From: Desulfomicrobium sp.
Lineage (GTDB): Bacteria > Desulfobacterota > Desulfovibrionia > Desulfovibrionales > Desulfomicrobiaceae
Direction: 5' to 3'
DNA: 12,563 nt
NCBI GenBank assembly: GCA_003542385.1
Contig: DPKT01000288.1
Coordinates: 401-12,963, forward strand
Under the pieces are notes generated by a model. The model was not told where the DNA came from. It did not search any database and saw only the letters and a program-made list of their open reading frames with translations. The translations under genes were made by a program, and so were the position numbers. Shown here one piece after another: positions 6,843-12,563 of this stretch. The stretch's first letter is position 1. Each line of letters opens with the position of its first letter.

Positions 6843-7703
6843 ATGGACTTCAAGACAATTAGCTTCGTCATCCTGGCAATCATCCTGGCACCTCTCGCCG
6901 GCGGCCTGCTGGCCGGCATCGACCGCCGCCTCACCGCCTGGTTCCAGGGCCGTTTCGGGCCGCCGATCCTGCAGCCCTTCTACGACGTCATCAAGCTGCT
7001 GGGCAAAGAGCCCCAGGTGGTCAACTACTGGCAGATCTTCTGCGTGCACATCTACCTGATCGCCTCGATCCTCTGCGTGGCCCTCTTCGCCATGCAGGCC
7101 GACCTGCTCATGATCTTCTTCGTCATGACCATCGGCGCGGTGTTCATGGTCGTGGGCGCCCTGGCCGTGCCGTCGCCCTATTCCCAGCTCGGCGCCCAGC
7201 GCGAGCTGATCCAGATGCTGACCTACGAACCGCTTCTGATCATCGTCTTCGTCGGCATCTACTTCGTCACCGACAGCTTCAAGATCGCCGACATCCTGGC
7301 CTACGATCGTCCGATCTTCCTCGCGCTCCCGCTTCTGTACCTCGTGCTGACCTTCGCGCTGACCATCAAGCTGCGCAAGTCGCCCTTCGACATCTCGGCC
7401 AGCCACCATGCCCACCAGGAACTGGTGCGCGGCGTGCTGACCGAATACTCCGGGCCCTATCTGGCCATTCTGGAAATCGCCCACTGGTACGACATCGTGC
7501 TCATCCTGGCCATCTGCAGCCTGTTCTGGAGCACGAGCTGGATCGGCCTGGTGATCCTGCTGGCCGTGACCTACATGGCCGAGATCATCATCGACAACGT
7601 GACGCCCAGAATGACGTGGAAATGGATGCTGACCTACGTGTGGGCAGTAGGCATCAGCTTGTCCTTCTTCAACATGGCGCTTCTGTACGCCAAGTCCTTC
7701 TAA
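6843..7703 (+). CDS. echB: Ech hydrogenase membrane subunit EchB (NuoH-like)
   Basis: The second membrane subunit, equivalent to NuoH, which anchors the soluble hydrogenase arm and links its redox reaction to the ion channel. The 286 residues form about eight hydrophobic segments with conserved loops: ILQPFYDVIKLLGKE (42-56), GAQRELIQMLTYEP (117-130) and the long cytoplasmic loop KSPFDISASHHAHQE (179-193) with GVLTEYSGPY (197-206). The last corresponds to the acidic quinone-cavity loop of NuoH but has the form usual in Ech-type enzymes. The ATG begins right after the echA stop with no spacer, and the only ribosome-site candidate (GGGGGTG) lies within the end of echA, so translation is probably coupled. 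No defects are seen. Confidence 0.94.
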   Translation: MDFKTISFVILAIILAPLAGGLLAGIDRRLTAWFQGRFGPPILQPFYDVIKLLGKEPQVVNYWQIFCVHIYLIASILCVALFAMQADLLMIFFVMTIGAVFMVVGALAVPSPYSQLGAQRELIQMLTYEPLLIIVFVGIYFVTDSFKIADILAYDRPIFLALPLLYLVLTFALTIKLRKSPFDISASHHAHQELVRGVLTEYSGPYLAILEIAHWYDIVLILAICSLFWSTSWIGLVILLAVTYMAEIIIDNVTPRMTWKWMLTYVWAVGISLSFFNMALLYAKSF

Positions 7704-7722
7704 GTACCAACGGAGTTCAGAT

Positions 7723-8247
7723 ATGGGCTTTTTTCAAGATCTGCTGCACACATCCCGGGTGAAGTCCCCGTGGCTCATCCATTTCGATTGCGGGAGCTGC
7801 AACGGGTGCGACATCGAGGTGCTGGCCTGCCTCACCCCGGTGTACGATGTCGAACGCTTCGGCATCCTGAACATCGGCAACCCCAAGCACGCCGACATCC
7901 TTGTCGTCTCCGGAACGGTCAACCCCAGAAACGCCAAGGCACTGAAAAACATCTACGACCAGATGCCCGACCCCAAGGCCGTCATCGCCATCGGCGCGTG
8001 CGGCACCTCGGGCGGCGTGTTCCGCGAGGCGTACAACGTCGTGGGCGGCGTGGACAAGGTCATCCCGGTGGATGTCTACGTCCCCGGCTGTCCCTCCAAG
8101 CCCGAGGCCATCATCGACGGCGTGGTCCTGGCCCTGGAGAAGCTCAAGAAGCGCCGGCCCGAGAAGGATACGGAGCCTCTGGTGGCCGACCTCAAGAAGG
8201 CCAGGGAGTTTTACGAAAACCGCGAAGATCGTCAGGTCACGAGGTAA
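7723..8247 (+). CDS. echC: Ech hydrogenase small subunit EchC (NuoB-like)
   Basis: The electron-transferring small subunit, homologous to NuoB and to the core of [NiFe] hydrogenase small subunits. It should bind the single [4Fe-4S] cluster next to the [NiFe] site. At 174 residues it is short, as expected for group 4 enzymes, with no Tat signal, so it acts on the cytoplasmic side. Probable cluster ligands are C26 and C29 in CGSCNGCD (23-30), C93 in GACGTSGG (91-98) and C123 in PGCPSKPE (121-128); C23 and C36 are additional. The start has CGGAG (7711-7715) seven bases upstream. It lies 19 bases after echB and three before echD. Confidence 0.95.
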   Translation: MGFFQDLLHTSRVKSPWLIHFDCGSCNGCDIEVLACLTPVYDVERFGILNIGNPKHADILVVSGTVNPRNAKALKNIYDQMPDPKAVIAIGACGTSGGVFREAYNVVGGVDKVIPVDVYVPGCPSKPEAIIDGVVLALEKLKKRRPEKDTEPLVADLKKAREFYENREDRQVTR

Positions 8248-8250
8248 GAT

Positions 8251-8634
8251 ATGGCATTTGAAACGATGAATCTGGTGAAGGGGCAGCTCTCTTCCGAGGT
8301 GCTGGCTCTCAAGAACAAGGGGTACCGCTTCGTGACCATGACCTGCGTCGATCTGGGCGACAGCTTCGACCTGCTGTACCACTTCGACCTGGACCTGAAG
8401 CTGACGCACCTGCGCCTGAACGTGGCCAAGGCGGACAGGGTGGTGCCGAGCATTTCCGGCATCTATTTCGCCGCCCTGGTCATCGAGAACGAGACCCAGG
8501 ACCATTTCGGCATCACGTTCGACGGCCTGGCCCTCGATTTCGGCGGGCATTTCTACCTGGAGGAGGAAGTGAAGAAGTTCCCCTTCTGCAAGTTCACGGT
8601 CAACAAGGCCGAATCAGCCGGGGAGGGAGCATAG
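8251..8634 (+). CDS. echD: Ech hydrogenase subunit EchD (NuoC-like)
   Basis: A small soluble subunit of 127 residues related to the NuoC (30-kDa) subunit of complex I; it binds no cofactor and helps hold the large subunit in the complex. The NuoC-like signature is visible as AALVIENETQDHFGITFDG (about 74-92), matching the EREVYDxFGIxFxG pattern of the family. It is shorter than complex I NuoC, as is usual in Ech. GAGG (8241-8244), placed across the end of echC, serves as the ribosome site six bases before the ATG. Its stop is one base before the echE ATG. Sequence conservation in EchD is low in general, so the call also rests on position. Confidence 0.88.
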   Translation: MAFETMNLVKGQLSSEVLALKNKGYRFVTMTCVDLGDSFDLLYHFDLDLKLTHLRLNVAKADRVVPSISGIYFAALVIENETQDHFGITFDGLALDFGGHFYLEEEVKKFPFCKFTVNKAESAGEGA

Positions 8635-8635
8635 C

Positions 8636-9709
8636 ATGGCGACCATAGTACCTTTCGGCCCCCAGCACCCGGTTCTGCCCGAACCGCTGCATCTGAAGCT
8701 CGTCCTCGAGGACGAGATCGTCAAGGAAGCCCTGCCGACCCTGGGCTACGTGCACCGCGGCCTGGAGACCCTGGCCTCAATCCGTGACATGGACCAGATG
8801 GTCCAGATCGTGGAGCGCGTCTGCGGCATCTGCAGCTGCATCCACGCCCACACCTACTGCATGTGCATCGAGGGCCTGATGGGCATCGAGGTCCCGCAGC
8901 GCGCGGACTTCCTGCGCGTCGTCTGGTCCGAGCTGCACCGCATGCATTCGCACCTGCTGTGGCTGGGCCTGCTGGCCGACGCCTTCGGCATGGAGAGCAT
9001 GTTCATGCACGCCTGGCGCATCCGCGAGCGCGTCATGGACGTCATGGAGGCCACGGCCGGCAACCGCGTCATCATCTCCGTCAACAAGATCGGCGGCGTG
9101 CGCCGCGACATGAGCCCCGAGCAGCTGCGCTGGGTCCTGCAGGTCGTCGACGAGCTGGAGACGGAACTGGACAAGATCAAGGCCGTCCTGACCAACGACT
9201 ACACCGTCAAGAAGCGCACCGTGGGCGTCGGCGTGTTGACGTACCAGCAGGCCTACGAGCTGGGGGCGGCCGGCCCGCAGCTGCGCGGCTCGGGCGTGGC
9301 CCAGGACATGCGCATGACGGGCTACGGAGCCTACAAATACATCGACTTCGCCCCGGTGGTGGAGAAGGACGGCGACAGCTGGGCACGGACCATGGTCCGC
9401 TTCCGCGAGCTGTACCAGTCCATCGACATCGTGCGCCAGCTCATCTCCAAGATCCCGGACGGCGAGATCGCCGCCAAGGTCAAGGGCAAGCCCACGGGCG
9501 AGATCGTCTGCCGTTCCGAGCAGCCCCGCGGCGAGCTGATGTACTACGTCAGGGCGACCGGGGACAAGTATCTGGACCGCGTCCGCATCCGTACCCCCAC
9601 ATTCGCCAACGTGCCGCCGCTCTTGGCGATGCTCCCCGGCTGCGAAATGGCCGACGTGCCGATTATCGCTCTGTCCATCGATCCCTGCATCAGCTGTACG
9701 GAACGTTAA
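8636..9709 (+). CDS. echE: Ech hydrogenase large subunit EchE ([NiFe] catalytic)
   Basis: The catalytic subunit holding the [NiFe] centre, which makes or oxidises H2; homologous to NuoD. The 357 residues contain both nickel-binding motifs: RVCGICSCIH (61-70; C63, C66 and H70) and DPCISCTER (349-357; C351 and C354). All four cysteine ligands expected in an active hydrogenase are therefore present, which separates it from complex I NuoD. The protein ends exactly at the arginine of the second motif, so there is no C-terminal peptide to be removed during maturation, as known for EchE of Methanosarcina and for CooH. GGGAGGGA (8621-8628) upstream supports the start. It follows echD by one base and precedes echF by nine. 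Confidence 0.96.
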   Translation: MATIVPFGPQHPVLPEPLHLKLVLEDEIVKEALPTLGYVHRGLETLASIRDMDQMVQIVERVCGICSCIHAHTYCMCIEGLMGIEVPQRADFLRVVWSELHRMHSHLLWLGLLADAFGMESMFMHAWRIRERVMDVMEATAGNRVIISVNKIGGVRRDMSPEQLRWVLQVVDELETELDKIKAVLTNDYTVKKRTVGVGVLTYQQAYELGAAGPQLRGSGVAQDMRMTGYGAYKYIDFAPVVEKDGDSWARTMVRFRELYQSIDIVRQLISKIPDGEIAAKVKGKPTGEIVCRSEQPRGELMYYVRATGDKYLDRVRIRTPTFANVPPLLAMLPGCEMADVPIIALSIDPCISCTER

Positions 9710-9718
9710 GGAGGCCCC

Positions 9719-10084
9719 ATGTTCGATATGACAGCGACCGTGCTCAGGAACTTCCTGAGCAAGACACATACGCGGCTCTACCCGTTTCAGGTCCGCGAGA
9801 CCTTCGAGAATGTGCGCGGCAACCTCGACATCAGGATCGAGGAATGCATCATGTGCGGCATGTGCCAGAAGAAGTGCCCGTCCCAGTGCATCACCGTGAA
9901 CAAGGAGGCCAAGACCTGGGAGGTCGACCCCTATTCCTGCGTGTACTGCGGCATCTGCGTGGACCACTGCCCCACGGACTGCCTCTTCATGCACTCGGAG
10001 CACCGCAAGCCGGCCAGGGTCAAGGAAAACAACCAGCAGATCCAGCTTAAGGGACCGGAAAAGAAGAAGAAAGCCCAGGAGTGA
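9719..10084 (+). CDS. echF: Ech hydrogenase ferredoxin-like subunit EchF (NuoI-like)
   Basis: The polyferredoxin-type subunit that passes electrons between soluble ferredoxin and EchC. Two complete [4Fe-4S] motifs are present in 121 residues: C43-x2-C46-x2-C49-x3-C53 and C74-x2-C77-x2-C80-x3-C84, each followed by proline. Extra cysteines C57 and C88 sit four residues after each motif. The C-terminal tail is lysine-rich (GPEKKKKAQE) and probably flexible. AAGGAGG (9708-9714), which includes the echE stop TAA, gives a strong ribosome site four bases before the ATG. It is the last gene of the operon; an intrinsic terminator follows 26 bases later. Confidence 0.94.
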   Translation: MFDMTATVLRNFLSKTHTRLYPFQVRETFENVRGNLDIRIEECIMCGMCQKKCPSQCITVNKEAKTWEVDPYSCVYCGICVDHCPTDCLFMHSEHRKPARVKENNQQIQLKGPEKKKKAQE

Positions 10085-10110
10085 TTCCGGGGTGTTTCAT
10101 GCATCGATGC

Positions 10111-10142
10111 AAGGCCGCTCCCGCGAGGGGGCGGCCTTTTTT
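10111..10142 (+). terminator. Rho-independent terminator of the ech operon
   Basis: A 12-bp stem, AAGGCCGCTCCC (10111-10122) with GGGGGCGGCCTT (10127-10138, one G-T pair), closed by a GCGA tetraloop of the GNRA class and running into six T residues (10137-10142). On the minus strand no T run follows, so it acts in one direction only. The last T is also the final base of the stop codon region of the convergent minus-strand gene. A 10-bp palindrome GCATCGATGC (10101-10110) sits directly before it. Confidence 0.92.
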
Positions 10143-10957
10143 CACGGCAGGTAGGCCTTGGCGACGAGGTAGAGGTCGGCGAAGGGCACGCCGGACTTGA
10201 TGGCCGACATCATGTACATGGACAGGTCCATCTTCAGCTCCGTGGCTTCCAGGATCTCCTTCTTGACCAGGTTCAGGCGGAACTTGACGAAGTCGTAGTC
10301 GAACCCGTCGCAGATGAGCGTCAGCCCGTCCTTGAAGTACTGGGAGGAGATGAACTCCTGGTAGTCCAGCAGGGACTCGACCCCGCTGCGCCTGGCCAGC
10401 ATGCAGTAGAAGATAAGATTGATGATCAGGGCCTCGATCTTGAGCTTGTGGTCGATGTTCAGGAACTTGGCCTTGTTGAGCTCGGAGTTGTCGAGGTTCT
10501 TGAGCATGACCTGGGCCACGTCGAAGACCTGCTTCTCGAAGATCGGCGCGATGTGGAACTTGGACAGGAAGCGGATCATGACCTTCTGCGGGTTCTCCTT
10601 GGACACGATGCCCAGGAGCCCGATGGCCATGAGAACGTACTTGCGATGCAGCTCGGCCAGGATGTTGCGCTTGCGCACCTGGGCCAGCTCCTCGCAGCGG
10701 GAGGCGGGGAAGGACGAGGCGGCCAGCTCCAGCAGGAATCGCACGTGGGGCTCGCGCGTGTGGCGGGCCTCCTCCAGCAGGAAGCCGTCGTCCTTTTTTT
10801 TGGCGTCGAGGGTCTTTTTCACGGACAGCCAGAAGGCGGCCACGCCCTCGACGGGCATCTCCATGAGGTCGAACTCCTTGGGCGCGTCGATGGAGCGGGC
10901 GCTGGCCCCGAGGAGGAGCTGCGAGACCTGGTCGTTGATGTTCCCCGCGCCGTTCAT
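10142..10957 (-). CDS. Unrecognised protein linked to CheX-like gene
   Basis: I do not recognise this 271-residue protein. It has no signal peptide, no clear membrane segment, and no nucleotide-binding or metal-binding motif. It looks mostly helical and soluble: a charged stretch KKTLDAKKKDDGFLLEEARH (47-66), a region rich in hydrophobic residues (about 108-121, KYVLMAIGLLGIVS) and a second one near 174-186. Cysteines are few and scattered. Its ATG is only four bases after the stop of the CheX-like gene and has no ribosome site of its own, so translation is probably coupled to that gene, which suggests a shared role in signalling. The codon for K52-K54 contains a run of eight A residues. Its stop lies against the ech terminator. 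It could be a clade-specific partner or substrate of the phosphatase; this is inference. Confidence 0.75.
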   Translation of the reverse strand: MNGAGNINDQVSQLLLGASARSIDAPKEFDLMEMPVEGVAAFWLSVKKTLDAKKKDDGFLLEEARHTREPHVRFLLELAASSFPASRCEELAQVRKRNILAELHRKYVLMAIGLLGIVSKENPQKVMIRFLSKFHIAPIFEKQVFDVAQVMLKNLDNSELNKAKFLNIDHKLKIEALIINLIFYCMLARRSGVESLLDYQEFISSQYFKDGLTLICDGFDYDFVKFRLNLVKKEILEATELKMDLSMYMMSAIKSGVPFADLYLVAKAYLP

Positions 10958-10961
10958 GGGG

Positions 10962-11420
10962 CTAGTCGAAGCAGAATTCGAGGGTGAAGGTCCCGGCTTC
11001 GCAGGAGAATGGGATGGCGATGGCCAGGGCCGAGGTCATGTGGGCGATGGTGTGGTTGTCGCCCATGATGACCGAAGGGGTGGAGCCCTGGAGCTTCAGG
11101 CCCATGTCCACCAGGCCGACGCGGGCCTGGCCGGAGATCATGTTGGTGATCTCGCCAACGGCGTCCTGCACGTCCTGCAGGATGTCCTCGATGGCGTCGC
11201 CGAGCATCTGCTTGACGATGTGCACGGCGGTCTTGCGGTCGAAGGATATGGAAAAGGTGCCGTGCTTGTCGCCCGTGATGCCGATCACGGCCGAGACGTC
11301 GCCGCGGGCCATCTTGTCCTTCTTGATGTAGGGCGTCCCCGCGACGACGTCGAGGGCGGCCATGGCGGCGAGCACGTCCTTGGTGGCTTTGATGAAGGGC
11401 TTGGCCAATGCTGGGTCCAT
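10962..11420 (-). CDS. CheX-like chemotaxis phosphatase domain protein
   Basis: A 152-residue cytoplasmic protein of the CheC/CheX/FliY fold, whose members remove phosphate from CheY-type response regulators. The catalytic ExxN motif is present in GEITNMISGQAR as E90 and N93, set within the usual amphipathic helix. The rest fits a single CheX domain, with a DKHGTFSISFD strand pair (51-61) and a C-terminal TFTLEFCFD strand (144-152). ATG 11420 is chosen over an ATG at 11474 because AAGGAG lies six bases before it and the longer version would run through the likely promoter. It heads a two-gene minus-strand unit with the unknown protein and diverges from an HPt gene. No cheA, cheW or cheY is nearby, so its response-regulator partner is unknown. 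Single-ExxN proteins can also be non-catalytic. Confidence 0.85.
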   Translation of the reverse strand: MDPALAKPFIKATKDVLAAMAALDVVAGTPYIKKDKMARGDVSAVIGITGDKHGTFSISFDRKTAVHIVKQMLGDAIEDILQDVQDAVGEITNMISGQARVGLVDMGLKLQGSTPSVIMGDNHTIAHMTSALAIAIPFSCEAGTFTLEFCFD

Positions 11421-11445
11421 TTGGGTCTCCTTGGGGCGCGTGAAC

Positions 11446-11460
11446 TGTGAAGACTTCACA
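11446..11460. promoter_or_regulatory. 15-bp dyad TGTGAAG-A-CTTCACA, candidate operator
   Basis: A perfect dyad with seven-base arms around one central base, placed between the candidate minus-strand transcription start (near 11463) and the CheX-like gene. This location fits a repressor site or a small leader hairpin. The responsible regulator is not identified. Confidence 0.45.
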
Positions 11461-11469
11461 CCGTGGAAT

Positions 11470-11499
11470 CTCATAAGGACAATTCGCGCCCCGGGTCAA
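11470..11499 (-). promoter_or_regulatory. Candidate promoter for the CheX-like/unknown operon
   Basis: On the minus strand, TTGACC (11499-11494, five of six consensus bases) is followed after 18 bases by TATGAG (11475-11470, four of six). Transcription would start near 11463 and leave a leader of about 43 bases before ATG 11420. Confidence 0.45.
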
Positions 11500-11558
11500 C
11501 TCCCGGCGCAGACGCGGCGCGGATGCGCCGGACACCCCCGCTCTGCGGGGAGTTGACC
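11494..11558. repeat. 11-bp inverted repeat in divergent promoter region
   Basis: GGTCAACTCCC (11494-11504) and GGGAGTTGACC (11548-11558) are exact inverted copies, 43 bases apart. Each arm ends, pointing outward, in a TTGACC -35-like hexamer. Nested inside are CCGGCGCA/TGCGCCGG (11503-11510 and 11524-11531) and CCCCGC/GCGGGG (11536-11541 and 11545-11550), so the whole stretch is densely self-complementary. Confidence 0.6.
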
Positions 11559-11582
11559 GGGACGATCCCTGGGCGCAATGAT
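11553..11582 (+). promoter_or_regulatory. Candidate promoter for the HPt gene
   Basis: TTGACC (11553-11558) followed after 18 bases by AATGAT (11577-11582, four of six -10 bases). This mirrors the minus-strand promoter in hexamer and spacing. Transcription would start near 11589, about 30 bases before the GTG start at 11620 and upstream of its ribosome site. Confidence 0.4.
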
Positions 11583-11619
11583 CCTTCGGGACGGCATTTC
11601 ACCAAAAAAGGAGTACGAC

Positions 11620-11961
11620 GTGGAGAATAGTCTGGAGCGGAGGGTGCTGGATCACCTGTGCCGGGTCTACGGCCTCGGGCTCGAAGAGGTTCGGGAACTG
11701 TACGCCATCGGGCGCGACACGGTCGGCGGAACGCTGGGCAGCCTCGAAGAGGCCCAGGCCCGTGAAGACTGGGCCGGAATGGCCGACGCGGCGCACATGC
11801 TGAAAGGGACCTTGTTCAACATGGGGCTGCAGGAACTGGGCGAAGCGGCCCGGAACCTGGAGATGGCCGCCAAGGAGGCGCGCACCGCCGAGGCCCGGCG
11901 GCTCCATGCCGAGCTAGGCCTCCAGCTGAAGGAATTTCGCGTTCCTGCCGCAGGCGCCTAG
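11620..11961 (+). CDS. Stand-alone HPt (histidine phosphotransfer) domain protein
   Basis: A 113-residue cytoplasmic protein formed by one HPt four-helix bundle, which relays phosphate between receiver domains or from a hybrid kinase to a regulator. The phosphorylatable residue is H59 in AAHMLKGTLFNMG (57-69), with the expected K62-G63 after it, followed by LGEAARNLE (74-82) of the next helix. The GTG at 11620 is preferred to the ATG at 11578 because AGGAG (11609-11613) lies six bases upstream of it and the upstream ATG overlaps the likely -10 element. The gene diverges from the CheX-like operon and converges on the ABC gene, sharing the final CTAG with it. Its kinase and receiver partners are not in the window. 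Confidence 0.85.
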   Translation: MENSLERRVLDHLCRVYGLGLEEVRELYAIGRDTVGGTLGSLEEAQAREDWAGMADAAHMLKGTLFNMGLQELGEAARNLEMAAKEARTAEARRLHAELGLQLKEFRVPAAGA

Positions 11962-12563
11962 TCGTGGTGATGGTGCGGCTCGTCCCCCAGGGGATGGGCG
12001 TGCACGTGGCGGTGCGGCAGGTGGGGAATGTCGGTCAGGAGGCGGCCGTCCTTGATGGTCATGAACCGCGTCGTGGTCTGCGCCAGGAAGTCCCAGTCGT
12101 GGGAGATGATGATGCGCGCTGTGGGCAGGGCGTCCAGGATTTCGATGATGCGCTCCCGGGTCTGCGGGTCCAGGCCGTTGGTCGGCTCGTCCAGGAGCAG
12201 GACGCTCGGTCGCATGGACAGGATCGTGGCCAGGGAGACGAGCTTCTTCTCGCCGCCCGAAAGGCGGTGGGTCAGGCGGCTTCCGAAGCCCGCAAGGCCC
12301 AGTTCCCGAAGGGTTTCCTCCGCCCGCTCCCTCGCCTCCTCGGCCGACAGCCCGAGGTTCAGGGGGCCGAAGGCCACGTCGTCGAGGACCGTGGGATTGA
12401 AGAGCTGGTCCTCGGCGCTCTGCATGACGAGCCCCACCTCGCGGCGCAGGGCGCGGAACTCCTTTTCGCCGCTCACGGGGCAGCCGTGGAAGAGCACCCT
12501 CCCCGATTGCGGCTTCAAGAGGCCCATGATGACGTGGAAGAGGGTGGTCTTGCCGCTGCCGTT
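11958..12563 (-). CDS. CbiO/NikO-type metal ABC transporter ATPase (partial)
   Basis: The cytoplasmic ATP-hydrolysing subunit of an energy-coupling-factor type importer. The window holds the C-terminal 201 residues; the first visible codons are NGSGKTT, the end of Walker A, and the N-terminus lies beyond 12563. Downstream are the Q-loop VMQSAEDQLFNPTVLDDVAF with the form usual in CbiO, the signature LSGGEKKLVSLA, Walker B VLLLDEPTNGLDP and the switch histidine in IIISHDWDF. The last 21 residues contain nine histidines, including HHHH near the end, which suggests binding of nickel or cobalt. Membrane and substrate-specificity subunits (CbiM/NikM, CbiQ) must lie outside the window. A nickel role would fit the neighbouring [NiFe] hydrogenase, but cobalt for cobamide synthesis is equally possible. 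Confidence 0.9.
   Translation of the reverse strand, partial: NGSGKTTLFHVIMGLLKPQSGRVLFHGCPVSGEKEFRALRREVGLVMQSAEDQLFNPTVLDDVAFGPLNLGLSAEEARERAEETLRELGLAGFGSRLTHRLSGGEKKLVSLATILSMRPSVLLLDEPTNGLDPQTRERIIEILDALPTARIIISHDWDFLAQTTTRFMTIKDGRLLTDIPHLPHRHVHAHPLGDEPHHHHD

Noticed and set aside
10101..10138. ech terminator acting also for the minus-strand gene
   Set aside because: On the minus strand the stem is followed by TGCATCGATG, with no T tract.

Overview
The window reads as a chromosomal stretch of a GC-rich anaerobic bacterium, most likely a sulfate reducer of the Desulfovibrionales (Desulfovibrio/Desulfomicrobium type). The strongest argument is a complete six-subunit Ech-type energy-converting [NiFe] hydrogenase operon, together with a DUF1844-like gene next to argC and many signalling proteins. 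The lineage is inferred from gene content and protein style, not from a marker gene.

Layout, left to right. Positions 2-3751 (+) form a tight run: the end of a DUF1844-like gene, argC, then two tandem paralogous EAL-like/HDOD signalling proteins. They are followed at 3809 (+) by a type IV prepilin peptidase. A 316-base non-coding, locally AT-rich region (4592-4907) rich in palindromes separates these genes from the echABCDEF operon (4908-10084, +). That operon ends at a strong intrinsic terminator with a GCGA tetraloop. Beyond it, an unrecognised 271-residue protein and a CheX-like phosphatase lie on the minus strand. They are transcribed divergently from a small stand-alone HPt protein on the plus strand. 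The window closes with the C-terminal two thirds or more of a CbiO/NikO-type ABC ATPase (minus strand) with a histidine-rich tail.

How the genes fit together. EchA and EchB are the membrane, ion-translocating part of the hydrogenase. EchC, EchD, EchE and EchF form the soluble arm carrying the [NiFe] site and Fe-S clusters. The complex couples ferredoxin oxidation with proton reduction (or the reverse) to ion translocation. No hydrogenase maturation genes are in the window. EchE ends directly after its last Ni-binding motif, so it should need no C-terminal protease. The ABC ATPase may belong to a nickel or cobalt uptake system, which would suit the hydrogenase, but that link is inference. The EAL/HDOD pair, the CheX-like protein, the HPt protein and the prepilin peptidase point to signalling and motility or surface-appendage functions.

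The parts most worth a second look are the CheX/unknown/HPt cluster, whose divergent promoter region carries mirrored -35 elements inside an 11-bp inverted repeat; the perfect 16-bp palindrome in front of the ech operon; and the duplicated EAL-like/HDOD genes, which have lost the usual DDFGTG loop.
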